A DNA stretch of 24,292 nt. Origin: a virus. The stretch spans positions 1-24,292 of IMG/VR virus record IMGVR_UViG_3300028423_000429; one strand, 5' to 3'. The notes under the pieces are model-generated. The model had not been told where the DNA came from. It did not search any database and saw only the letters and a program-made list of their open reading frames with translations. A program made the position numbers and the translations under genes. Below, in pieces: positions 16,601 through 23,952 of this stretch (the first letter of the stretch is position 1; every line of letters starts with the position of its first letter).

Positions 16601-17657
16601 AGCTGTCTATAAATCTTACAACATCTCCTGCAAAGTATTCAGCGCCGTCGAGCCATTCACCTCTCCACTCGAATCCTGAATTTAGTCTCTGCCAGAATTC
16701 TTCATTTGGTGGTTGCTGATTTGCGTGATCCTTAACGGCTCTGTAAGTAAATCCGCCTAGACGAACGACTTCTCCGACTCTGTATTCTACGTTAGAAGAA
16801 TCTTCATTCCAGTCGCCTAGAAATCTCAGTCCTTCTGAAAAAAGCTGCCATTGTCCGTTGTCGCCTGTAGGGAAGTCTGAAACATTATCGGATACTGCAA
16901 TATATTGATTGCCACCGTATTTTACGATATCGCCTGACTGATATTTTCTAGTAGCATCCCACTCGTCTTCAAACTCGAATCCTTCTACAAACGCTTCCCA
17001 GAAATCAGAATCCGTTTCAAATTCTGCACTGGAAGTATGATAGGCTAGACAAATCCAAAGCTTTGCTCCTCTTTGAACCACGTCGTTTTTCTTGTATCTA
17101 AAGCCCGAAGTCCAGTCAGACAGGTATTCGAATCCTTCGTTGAACACCTGCCAATTTGACACATCTTCTTCTAAACCAAGTTCAGTAGTCCCTGCTGATA
17201 TGTGATCTTGTACACATACATAGCTGATACCACCATATTTTACAAAATCATTTATCTTATAATTGAAAGAAGTTTCCCAGTTGCCTTTCCAGTCTAGTCC
17301 TTCTGCAAATATTTGCCATTTTTCTATATCAGCCTCTAGGCCCTGAGTAGAATCTTCAGCGGAAATATGATCTTCCGTTGAGATATAAAGTCTAGCACCA
17401 TAGCGAACTATGTTGTCTACAAGATATCTCTCGCCTGGCTGCCATTCTCCTTTCCAGCTTTGGCCGTCTGCCACAAGGTTCCATTTTGAAGGTACTGCGT
17501 TTAGATCATCAAAAAATTCTGTAGAACTATTATGACCTATAACACATATAAAGGACTTGCCGTTGAACGATACCACATCGTCCTTGTAATATTCATTACC
17601 AGAACTCCATTCTCCTTTCCAGACAAATCTTATTCTTCCTAATTTAAATTCAGCCAT
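10641..17657 (-). CDS. Giant modular tail/fibre structural protein, 2338 aa
   Basis: This is the longest gene in the window. Order of parts: seven CBM5/12-like repeats (1 to about 385); a stretch with PIGENGQILTVSPEGIPEWE; a block from about 434 (YVTEYGTNEPAPIYGKSLDR); a helical region (about 510-1250) with repeats of the type DIGFIVDAVEYDISHGGN; a core shared with the 1830-residue protein (YLRNATGIR, SLDPGWGPEDER, VSNDFTQLISDGIGAW, IRATNGNNSYGTFG); a propeller-like region (about 1700-1940) with YSTDGVNW and YSLDGITW; and a C-terminal domain with HDFLDIGTGSF, TDQDGNFRVGDLFSVEQSTG and DSDNIVPTQRAVKAY. Similar giants occur in marine T4-like phages as virion structural proteins. CTCC at 17665-17668 (GGAG on the coding strand) is the ribosome binding site, with a late-type box upstream. 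No lesion is visible over 7 kb. Confidence 0.8.
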   Translation of the reverse strand: MAEFKLGRIRFVWKGEWSSGNEYYKDDVVSFNGKSFICVIGHNSSTEFFDDLNAVPSKWNLVADGQSWKGEWQPGERYLVDNIVRYGARLYISTEDHISAEDSTQGLEADIEKWQIFAEGLDWKGNWETSFNYKINDFVKYGGISYVCVQDHISAGTTELGLEEDVSNWQVFNEGFEYLSDWTSGFRYKKNDVVQRGAKLWICLAYHTSSAEFETDSDFWEAFVEGFEFEDEWDATRKYQSGDIVKYGGNQYIAVSDNVSDFPTGDNGQWQLFSEGLRFLGDWNEDSSNVEYRVGEVVRLGGFTYRAVKDHANQQPPNEEFWQRLNSGFEWRGEWLDGAEYFAGDVVRFIDSSFVANSYHIADDGVNSPDVEDSSEFWSVLAIGTEQSVLTTTGDLVYFAGTAPQRLPIGENGQILTVSPEGIPEWEFIGSIEDVYYVTEYGTNEPAPIYGKSLDRPWRSVRYACEQIERGTKNPNARKLLERNRQFIQRETGEWTEYQIQEANSPFTANFTYDSAKYERDIGFIVDAVEYDISHGGNIKTREIALDYLQAAYIEGKENETVAIINYASSLMENVLEQTDPVENYQELRGDNSTRIVNQYKDISLDAEETVYSDIENYVSVINTAILSGSESGIPAREELHTLIRVSTGTYREVCPIIVPAKCCVLGDELRSTRIEARNTVNSTLTPRVDFRYSFEGLDRVEQIIGDVVTGATVTASPANTQSQSQEWPFAETVQVGEQTEKLARSIRKNIDYNIGDLISAKFQTPYSMDAPEFGYGRDLLRLNLEFLKAETIEFINENSPSVKHYSKTKVKNDVSAVIDAVSYDLTYEGNWQSVRIGNSYYDENIATLVIDPAEEQLPIDVYDFLNNLCRDIATGTEVVALQIAVEQITNGPSGTAAVANRINALFTNITDILENGEGTVAIVYPTVDAGTYEETVVSTLDSNISTIQSQAISFINANFSDLVYNQTEYETAIVDIVEALAYDHAVSANVAAIIQTNFYVKSIAGTLNQEEKQARIAVFEFVRRLIIADYIPSGTTVQEQEFGKTVNETFQQQDDAIFTGFAEGNNNQVEDQEVYNAVLQLELNKEFIAQEVLAYVNDYFQDTVTNINTTANTLTISDTSWLFRNQPIEFEDDSTDLTDAGLSSQTEYFVYEITSATEFKIGEVSEGEIQEVDLTQEWNGSFTVKSTYDYNETLCARDVREYIDSIKWDLVYPSVWERSYTGIGSVADFTIYRSASYRHRLAARYYVNSVIGSQEEDMYYLRNATGIRLQSVAGLRGDLTPENEFGTRRPTAGAYCSLDPGWGPEDERVHITARSPYVQNVSTFGEAAIGQKIDGELHAAGNDSIVSNDFTQLISDGIGAWITNNGRAELVSVFSYYAHVGYLAESGGRIRATNGNNSYGTFGSVAEGVDPEETPVRAVVDNRTQFNATVSNVTVDGDQILAVEFDHAGNNYTEAEIEVFGAGIGAETKADEFRDDAVFQARIGATEGVPPGGEGYTVQSNTAQEGSLTGIFLAATDGSLSAAYPGMAIYIVGGSGEGQYAFIDTYNAGSKEATVVKEDGTAGWEHVVPGIPIVEPNSTSVYQIEPRIEFSAPSNSLTTGALDSAVALSAIEYFETSEEYTDVSATGGSGSNVSFDVVRVGSKYYVALNTPGSGYERLETVTIDGTLLGGATPTNDITVTLIALDNSGTVLDFDFDGYGEKGLFVGVDQDSSAIAHTSVDGLTWTTETMATTSPWRDLATGLLDDGSSLYKSAVVAAIAEDGTVNYSADAAVWQSSTSGLPTSGDKKIAFGNIAVDDNRFVAISDNSRDVVYSQNSADSWITTTDALPAIGFSCLTYGKGLFVAARSGEAQIAYSTDGVNWDTTTDVETSGTWTDIKWGNGRFILVSSEGSVLYSLDGITWTDTGLTSIDQPAQIAYGQGVFAITSATENSVVYHSEYGLEWTAQSVDTNVTTGFSAIAHGNPNRTTTFVASSVASDSTLAVANLGAKARGRASVSNEQIFEVRLKEPGSNYSTEPTVTVTDPGNTEDVILLPRIGKGSLANPTFLSRGSNYSEASADINAENSNGEADFRQAVDQIAVKWISDQPVDGSNVEFDSLPGRYFKLVTTVSFVGDNDGSYTAFLQISPGLTITEAPQDEEEITLRIRYSQVRLTGHDFLDIGTGSFSETNYPSRFFGEPVNVPDQANETRSENGGRVFFTSTDQDGNFRVGDLFSVEQSTGVATISADAFNLAGLQELTLGEVSLGGNSAAINEFSTDPFFTADSDNIVPTQRAVKAYIESQIGGGGASLNVNSVTAGNIFIGGNQISSVDGEPINIFGNIRFRGTVLGVPLAFQYFLR
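16500..17657 (-). repeat. Seven CBM5/12-like repeats in the 2338-residue giant
   Basis: Seven units of about 50-55 residues follow the pattern W-G-W----Y---D-V---G--Y-----H. Examples are WKGEWSSGNEYYKDDVVSFN, WKGEWQPGERYLVDNIVRYG and WRGEWLDGAEYFAGDVVRF. The spacing of Trp, Tyr, GD-V, G and Tyr resembles chitin-binding modules of families 5 and 12. Binding to a glycan is inferred from this pattern only. Confidence 0.7.
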
Positions 17658-17678
17658 CTATAAACTCCGCGCTATTGT

Positions 17679-17686
17679 TATTTATC
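17679..17686 (-). promoter_or_regulatory. T4-type late promoter box before the 2338-residue giant
   Basis: The minus strand reads GATAAATA in the 30-base gap between the two giant genes. It ends 21 nt before the ATG at 17657, with GGAG between box and start. Because most other junctions in this array overlap or are a few bases long, this gap looks like a deliberate internal promoter. Confidence 0.55.
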
Positions 17687-17687
17687 A

Positions 17688-20600
17688 CTATTGCATACTA
17701 TCGTCAAAAGTTCTCAGTAACAGTGACTGTGTTATCATTGTTCCGGAAACATGTGTAGGAGTTCCGGTTCTTGGATCACTGCCTTGCAATGACGCTTGTC
17801 TAGGAACGTCTATGAAAGGTTCTGCAATTACATCTAGTGTATTAGCAGGCCCTCCTAACCGTAGTCTTCCTGATATAAGAGTATTTGTTTCGAGGTTTTC
17901 GCCGCCGACCGAAAGACGTTGTGCAAGGAAACTTGCCACAGCTCTTTGAGTCGGAACAATATTGTCTGAATCCTGTGTGAAATTTGGATCCGTGGAAAAT
18001 TCTCTAACGACAGTTCCGGAACCACCTAGCCTAATTCCTCCTAATGACAGTTCGTCCAGTCCTTGCAGATCAAAAAATTCAGCGGATATAGTTATAACAC
18101 CAGTTGCCTGATTAACAGCAAAAAGGTCGCCGCCTCTGAAGTTGCCGTCTTGGTCTGTAGAAACATAAAACACTCTGCCGCCGTCAAATTCTCTAACTTC
18201 GTTGTCGGGGGATGCTGTAAAAAAGTTGCCGCTCCCGTATATTTGAGGATAGTTGGTGTTGTCAAAATTCCCTGTGCCTATGTCAAGGAAGTCATGATTT
18301 GTTAATCTTGCCTTGCTGATATTTTCAATAATAGTAACAGTGTCTCCGTTGTTTATATCATTTTCTAATGTAAGAGCAGGAGTCACCTGTATTTCTACGA
18401 GATTAGTTCCTTGATTGGTTCCGTCGTCACCTAGGTTCGTTACTATTGCTGCAGAATACTCTTTAAGCTGTGTAGGATTCTCATCGTCAAATACACCATC
18501 AATTAATATCTGAGCTCCTACGTCTGGAATTTTCGTCACGTTATTAATTGTTAGTATGTTATCTGCAGGAATTACATCAGCAAAACCGTCGCCGCTTATA
18601 ACAACATCTGCTTGAGAACTTACATATCCTGCACCTCTGTTAATAAAATCAGGCTGAGCAAGAACTCCTGAGTTGATTCTTGCTTGAATGGCTGCATCTA
18701 CTGATGCAACATTGTCAAATAACACGATCTCAGGCGGTGCTGCAGAATCATACCCGGATCCTGGGTCCCAGATTTTCATAAAACTTATCTGACCTTGTCT
18801 TACAAACGGTCTCATTATAGCAGGTTTCCCTGTGCGTACAATACCAACGCCACTCGATCTTATGCTATCTGCAAACAGGAACCACTCTGGTCTAGAATTA
18901 AAACTAGCAAATCCAAAAGTAGTCCAGGGTTTCGATTCATCTAGTACAGTCTGTTGCCAGTTTAGACAGTTATAGGAAGTATATACAGCTCCTGTAGTGT
19001 CTATCACAAAAAATATGCCTTGATTGTATTTTATTGTTATAAAAGTTCCCGGTTCTTCTCCGGCATCTGCAGGCGGAGTTCCTGTAAGCCAATCAATTCC
19101 GTTGAAACTGTAAAAGCATAATCCGTCTGATGTAATTGTAACAAATTTGTTATCACCGTAGGTAAGGGCAACAAAATCATATTGATTTTCATCATCAATC
19201 TGTGGCAGCACTGTGTCATTTCTTGTCCATGATATACCGTCTTCTGATGTTGCAGTTGCTCTATCTGACGTAGACAGTGCTAGGAATTGTCCTTTGCCGT
19301 ATGCAAGATATTGATATGCAGAAATTGTAGAATCTGCTGTAGAATCGCTGTCTGTATCTTCTGGGATCTCTGCTAGTTGCCATGTTTCGCCGTTGCTGCT
19401 ATAGGCAACAGTATTAGAGTTATTAGAAATTAACACAAATACATCATTTCCGTATACACCGTCTACCCAATTTTGAGTTTCTGGCAAGGCACGTTCTGAC
19501 CATGTTTCGCCGTCAAGACTGAATGCAATTCTGTCTTCTAGAGAAGCAACAGCAACAAATCTATTATTGCCGCTTATAATTCTCGGAAAGTCTGCAACAA
19601 ACGGAAGTGTAACCTCTGTGTAATTTCGTCCGTCGTCTGTGAATAATGCAAAGTTTGGATTTGCGACATTTACTAATCGTCCGGCTCTTCCTGTGCCTTC
19701 TGTTTCTATAGAAATAACACTGTTTGTGCTGTCCTCAGACACTTCCGTTATTCTAACAATAAGGTCGTTTTCGGGACTAGAACCGTCAAATTCTGTACCT
19801 GCAATTACAAAAGAATCTCCTACAACATATCCTGCTCCCCCGTCGACAATGCTAGCAGAATAATCTAGACCAGCTTTTACAATGTCTAGTACAGCAGATT
19901 GATCTGCAACTTCAGAGTCACCTTGGCTGCCAGTTGGTATTTGGACGGCTGCAAAGGTCTGTGTGATTTCACCGTAAACTGAGTCGATGTAGGTTCTATC
20001 AACAGGCAAATCTTCATATTGTTGTTCGAAAGGCGGTGCTTCTATGTCTACACGAGGCTCGATTCTATATTGGTTATTGGTGTCGAGCAGTTCAAGTGCA
20101 GGCGTGCCTCCTACAACATGATCCCATCCAGGCTCTCCGTCAGATTCTCTAACCACAGTTGCATCTTTGGTGGTAGGATTGTAGGTATCTATTATTGCAT
20201 ACTGTCCGGCTGCAGGTCCAGCAATAATAATCACTCTCTGACCGGTATAGTTTGTGTCTATTTGATTGCTGTCGTTAGTAGACAAAGTTATCTCTGTTGC
20301 GCCGTTGGAGTTAAATTGACAAAAACCTTGTTGTTGTGTATAACCCGAACCTCCCACAGTAGCGCTATCGCCGAAACCTGTTATCTTGCCGCTGAATATT
20401 GCACTATCTCTAAAATCTCTAAATTCAACCGATGCAAATTCGCCGGCGCCTATTATGTTAGCATCTGCTGTTGTGTATTCTTCTCCGCAGTTTCTGTATT
20501 CAAAAACAAGGATTTCACTTATCGACCCTCCTGCGATAGCATCCTGTACCTGCGCTTGATTGTTGCGATTAAATACAGATACCTCTTGTGGAGTTTCGTT

Positions 20601-23180
20601 AGGATCACTGCCATCGGCAATAGTGCCAAATCTTCCATACGAGTTATTTCCATTTGTAGCGCGGATCACTCCTCCAGTCTGAGCAAGATAACCAACTGCA
20701 TTATAATAACTAAACACAGATACCAGTTCAGTGCGTGCGTTATCCGAAACCCAAATACCTATACCATCCGACAGTACCTGAGTAAAATCGTTGGATACCA
20801 TTGAGCGGTTGCCGCCGTTGTGAAGAGTGCCGTCTAGTCTTTTGCCAACGCAGCGAGTTCCTATTGTAGTAACGCCCTGAATATAAGGCGAACGATTGTT
20901 AATCCAGGTTCTTTCGTCGGCGGGTCCCCAGCCTGGATCAAGGCTAACAAAGGCGCCGCCGTCATTTATAGCATACTCTCCTCCTGGTATAGGATTGATA
21001 AGATTGCCATCAAGTCCTCTAAGAGTAAGGCCTCTCATACCCGTTGTATCACGCATGTAAAAAAGATTTTTTCTTGTAGATCCGAGCGCGGCATTGACAT
21101 AGCGTTCGCCGGCTAACAGAGTTCCGTAGTTGCCCGAATTTTCAAGATCTCTTCTTACACCTCTCAAAAGAGCAATAAAATCGTTTTGTACTCTTGATCT
21201 TGTAAATGTCTGTTCAGGATATTTGTTTTGCAGATATGCCCAAGATTCTGCTGCGATGAATTTTCTATTTTCCCAGAAAGCAAGAGCAGCGTCTACTTCA
21301 GCAGCATTTTGATTAGCAGTGTTTGAGCCAGACAGAACAGGATCGATTTGTCCTCCGTGTAATCTAAAGTTTACATAGTCTCTAAAAATATCAATCTGAG
21401 AAAGCACTCTGTTAACGCCAGAAACGTCAGTAGTAGTAGTCTCTAGTAACTGCTGTTCATCATTTCCTGAAGTTGGTTCTACAGGCGTATTTGTAACCAC
21501 ATCAAGAATGAAAGTACTTAGATTGGCAATTGCTTCTTCAATAAATTTAAAGTCATCTTGATATTCGGGTATAGGTTCATTTGGCTTTATTGTAGTAGAC
21601 CTTAATTCATCTCCAAAAATAGCAGTACCAGAAGGAACAATTACAGGTGCGATTTCTTCGAATACACCAGTTGACACTTTTATAGTTGACAGAGTCCCGG
21701 GTTCAAAGTTATCTTCTATATAAGAACAGGCAAATTTCACTGTTCTAAAGGGTTTATCAATTCGCAGGCCTCTGTCTCTGTCAAATTCACTATCGTCTAC
21801 ACCGTTGGGGGCAACATATACTACATTTCCGTCTACTGCTACCTTGCGCCAAAAAACTTCTAGTTCTTGCGAAACACTGAGGACGTCACCTTCGGCTCCG
21901 ATTGAAACTGCTGTATCGCCTAGAGTAGATCCGTCGCCTGTTTCTTCTCTTGTAAGACCGTAGGAAAGCAAATCTCCTTTGTAATTTAGTGCACCTGACT
22001 GCCCTGCTTGAATTACGGTGTCCCAGTAATTATATACATTGCCGTTATCTCCCGGAAAATCTTCGATTGTGGAAATGTGTTCTATATTTGCTCTGTAGGC
22101 TGTGCCGTTGTAGTACACTATGTCTCCAACGGAATATCTCTTATTCGTCTCCCATACCTGTGAAAACACAGAACCCGGGATCAACAGTTCCCACCAGTCC
22201 GGATCTAGATAATCAAGAGTACTGCCGTCGTACTGTGTTTCTTGTTCGCTTTCGCCTACTACAGCAATCTGCCTTTTTGCAACAAAGAGCTGACCTCCTC
22301 TTTGCACAACATCGCCTGTGTTGTATTCGCTATTGAAACTCCAATCACCTCTAAAATTACGGGATTGCGATAACTCTCGCCAGTTGTCTGACAAATCGTC
22401 AGTGAATGGATCTAAATTAGAATTATTTTTTACAGCAACATACAAGACACCGTCGCGTTTAACTACATCGCCTATTTGATATGGAACTGCAGGGTCCCAG
22501 TCTGATTCGAATTGGTATCCTGGAAATTCTACTTCGTATTTTCCGTCAATTATGTTGTTGCCTGCAAAATGAGTTTCTGTAAATCTGATTATAGAACCAC
22601 CAAATTTGAAAAGATCGTTTTTTCTATATTCGCCTCGGGATCTCCTATACTCTATTCCGTTATAAAACACCTGCCATTTCTGCGAATCATCTTCCAGTCT
22701 AGTCTGTGAGGTGTGTGGTCTTATACACTTGTAGACAATGCCGTTATATTTTACAACAGAACCATCCACATAATCTGTAGCAGAGCTCCAATCTCCAAGG
22801 TATTCGATGTGGAAGGCAAAAAACTGCCAATTTTCTTGATCTTGAGAAAATACCGTAGATACATGATCTACCTCACAAATATAAATGGAGCCTTTATAAT
22901 ATACCAGCTGATTTTTGTTATACTCTGTAGCTGTTGCCCAGTCGCCTCTAAAAGATACACCGGTTGCCATTAAGACCCAGCGTGGCTCCGGCTGTGGAGG
23001 ATCAGACTGAGGTAGCACAGCATCTAGATCATCTGTAAAATTCTGTGAAGCAGTGTGCCTTATCAGGCAAACATAGCTAGAGCCATTGAGAGAAACTACA
23101 TCATCTCTCTGATATGAGTTTCCTGCGCTCCATTCTCCTTTCCATGTGTAAGTTAACCGTTCTATTGCAAATTCAGTCAT
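17688..23180 (-). CDS. Giant modular tail/fibre structural protein, paralogue, 1830 aa
   Basis: It has the same plan as the 2338-residue neighbour: seven CBM5/12-like repeats (1 to about 390), a pectate-lyase-like start at about 450 (VVYVAPNGVDDSEF, DKPFRTVKFA, GDELRSTTI), a shared core from about 707 (FYMRDTTGMRG, SLDPGWGPADER, VSNDFTQVLSDGIGIW, RATNGNNSYGRFG), a propeller-like region (about 1177-1440; FSLDGETW, YSSNGETW, TSEDGISW, YSFNGIDW) and the same C-terminal domain (HDFLDIGTGNF, STDQDGNFRGGDLFAVNQ, DSDNIVPTQRAVASF). The long helical region of the larger protein is mostly absent; only a shorter one (VDAALAFWENRKFIAAESW) is seen. The ATG overlaps the stop of the preceding gene as ATGA, so it is probably translationally coupled. 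It likely forms a long tail or fibre part; exact location in the virion is unknown. Confidence 0.8.
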   Translation of the reverse strand: MTEFAIERLTYTWKGEWSAGNSYQRDDVVSLNGSSYVCLIRHTASQNFTDDLDAVLPQSDPPQPEPRWVLMATGVSFRGDWATATEYNKNQLVYYKGSIYICEVDHVSTVFSQDQENWQFFAFHIEYLGDWSSATDYVDGSVVKYNGIVYKCIRPHTSQTRLEDDSQKWQVFYNGIEYRRSRGEYRKNDLFKFGGSIIRFTETHFAGNNIIDGKYEVEFPGYQFESDWDPAVPYQIGDVVKRDGVLYVAVKNNSNLDPFTDDLSDNWRELSQSRNFRGDWSFNSEYNTGDVVQRGGQLFVAKRQIAVVGESEQETQYDGSTLDYLDPDWWELLIPGSVFSQVWETNKRYSVGDIVYYNGTAYRANIEHISTIEDFPGDNGNVYNYWDTVIQAGQSGALNYKGDLLSYGLTREETGDGSTLGDTAVSIGAEGDVLSVSQELEVFWRKVAVDGNVVYVAPNGVDDSEFDRDRGLRIDKPFRTVKFACSYIEDNFEPGTLSTIKVSTGVFEEIAPVIVPSGTAIFGDELRSTTIKPNEPIPEYQDDFKFIEEAIANLSTFILDVVTNTPVEPTSGNDEQQLLETTTTDVSGVNRVLSQIDIFRDYVNFRLHGGQIDPVLSGSNTANQNAAEVDAALAFWENRKFIAAESWAYLQNKYPEQTFTRSRVQNDFIALLRGVRRDLENSGNYGTLLAGERYVNAALGSTRKNLFYMRDTTGMRGLTLRGLDGNLINPIPGGEYAINDGGAFVSLDPGWGPADERTWINNRSPYIQGVTTIGTRCVGKRLDGTLHNGGNRSMVSNDFTQVLSDGIGIWVSDNARTELVSVFSYYNAVGYLAQTGGVIRATNGNNSYGRFGTIADGSDPNETPQEVSVFNRNNQAQVQDAIAGGSISEILVFEYRNCGEEYTTADANIIGAGEFASVEFRDFRDSAIFSGKITGFGDSATVGGSGYTQQQGFCQFNSNGATEITLSTNDSNQIDTNYTGQRVIIIAGPAAGQYAIIDTYNPTTKDATVVRESDGEPGWDHVVGGTPALELLDTNNQYRIEPRVDIEAPPFEQQYEDLPVDRTYIDSVYGEITQTFAAVQIPTGSQGDSEVADQSAVLDIVKAGLDYSASIVDGGAGYVVGDSFVIAGTEFDGSSPENDLIVRITEVSEDSTNSVISIETEGTGRAGRLVNVANPNFALFTDDGRNYTEVTLPFVADFPRIISGNNRFVAVASLEDRIAFSLDGETWSERALPETQNWVDGVYGNDVFVLISNNSNTVAYSSNGETWQLAEIPEDTDSDSTADSTISAYQYLAYGKGQFLALSTSDRATATSEDGISWTRNDTVLPQIDDENQYDFVALTYGDNKFVTITSDGLCFYSFNGIDWLTGTPPADAGEEPGTFITIKYNQGIFFVIDTTGAVYTSYNCLNWQQTVLDESKPWTTFGFASFNSRPEWFLFADSIRSSGVGIVRTGKPAIMRPFVRQGQISFMKIWDPGSGYDSAAPPEIVLFDNVASVDAAIQARINSGVLAQPDFINRGAGYVSSQADVVISGDGFADVIPADNILTINNVTKIPDVGAQILIDGVFDDENPTQLKEYSAAIVTNLGDDGTNQGTNLVEIQVTPALTLENDINNGDTVTIIENISKARLTNHDFLDIGTGNFDNTNYPQIYGSGNFFTASPDNEVREFDGGRVFYVSTDQDGNFRGGDLFAVNQATGVITISAEFFDLQGLDELSLGGIRLGGSGTVVREFSTDPNFTQDSDNIVPTQRAVASFLAQRLSVGGENLETNTLISGRLRLGGPANTLDVIAEPFIDVPRQASLQGSDPRTGTPTHVSGTMITQSLLLRTFDDSMQ
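22010..23180 (-). repeat. Seven CBM5/12-like repeats in the 1830-residue giant
   Basis: Units include WKGEWSAGNSYQRDDVVSLN, FRGDWATATEYNKNQLVYYK, YLGDWSSATDYVDGSVVKYN and VWETNKRYSVGDIVYYN. The fourth unit is degenerate (YRRSRGEYRKNDLFKFGG). The first repeat is closest to the first repeat of the other giant, so the array was present before the two genes split. Confidence 0.7.
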
Positions 23181-23620
23181 TGGTTTCTCGCTGCGTCTGT
23201 GTATTCTTTATTTTCTAGCACTTGTTCATCTCTGCCTTCGTTGTATCCTGGCGTAGATATATTGTCGGGGTATGTAAAATCTTCGTTAACTCTTTGAACA
23301 AACTGTCCTGTCTCACTTTCAACATAGTAACTTAATGCTCTGTTATCCCATTTAAGCTGAGGATATCTGAGGTTAGGATACACAATGTCATGCGATTCGT
23401 CTATGCCTTCAAAATAGCTGATTCCTTCTTCAAAGTCGGGAAAACTGGCGTCTCTTGTGCCTTGGTTGTTAATAACAATAGAATTTTCGTCCCCGCCTTG
23501 TAATTGATCTATTCTTATTAAAAAAAGTTCTCCGTCGTTGTTTCTTCTTAATCCGTAGAGATACTGACGTGCAACTCCGTCTAGTATGCCTTGAGGACTC
23601 TTTCCTATATAATTAGCCAT
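23177..23620 (-). CDS. Conserved virion structural protein, 147 aa
   Basis: The N-terminus ANYIGKSPQGILDGVARQYL followed by YGLRRNNDGELFLIRIDQL is a pattern I recognise in small proteins next to large fibre genes of T4-like marine phages. The rest is acidic and Tyr/Asn-rich (FPDFEEGISYFEG, YPNLRYPQLKWDNRALSYYV). No catalytic motif, signal peptide or membrane segment is seen. The start shares one base with the stop of the 109-residue gene (TAATG) and its own stop overlaps the start of the 1830-residue giant (ATGA), so the three are most likely translated as a coupled set. A structural or fibre-docking role is inferred from place and family. Confidence 0.7.
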   Translation of the reverse strand: MANYIGKSPQGILDGVARQYLYGLRRNNDGELFLIRIDQLQGGDENSIVINNQGTRDASFPDFEEGISYFEGIDESHDIVYPNLRYPQLKWDNRALSYYVESETGQFVQRVNEDFTYPDNISTPGYNEGRDEQVLENKEYTDAARNQ

Positions 23621-23949
23621 TATACCGTCTCCACGTAACTAAGAATTACATCTACCGAATCGTCTGCTGTAGATTGAATTTTTATAGAATTATTTGGTGC
23701 TAATATCAGTTTTTCACCGTTTGTAACTGCTCTTAAACTGGTCTGAGAAGGAAGAAGGTTCTGTCTTAGATAAAAACCATCAACAGACGTATCGTCTTTT
23801 ACAATAATATCCACATACACAAAACTTGTGATAAGATTAGTTAAACTTAGGCCTACTATTGTTGCTCTTTCTGCTGCTCCTACAGAAAGTATCTCAACAG
23901 GTTCTGTTCCTACATTTTTAATTACTTTGTTTCTAAATGTATTTGCCAT
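23620..23949 (-). CDS. Small conserved virion protein, 109 aa
   Basis: The sequence starts ANTFRNKVIKNVGTEPVEIL and has TIVGLSLTNLITSFVYVDII, GFYLRQNLLPSQTSLR and KLILAPNNSIKIQSTADDSV. It is an all-beta small protein known from the tail-fibre neighbourhood of marine T4-like phages. It resembles the 106-residue protein at 10305-10625 in length and in its closing VLD/LAP--- and ST-D-VDV segments. GGATAAG overlapping the previous stop provides a ribosome binding site three bases before the ATG. No enzyme motif is seen; a structural role is inferred. Confidence 0.65.
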   Translation of the reverse strand: MANTFRNKVIKNVGTEPVEILSVGAAERATIVGLSLTNLITSFVYVDIIVKDDTSVDGFYLRQNLLPSQTSLRAVTNGEKLILAPNNSIKIQSTADDSVDVILSYVETV

Positions 23950-23952
23950 TTC

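Noticed and set aside
20019-20804. A 261-residue plus-strand open frame, Cys/Ser/Tyr-rich.
   Set aside because: It lies wholly inside the 1830-residue minus-strand gene, whose translation shows clear family motifs; the antisense frame has no recognisable domain.
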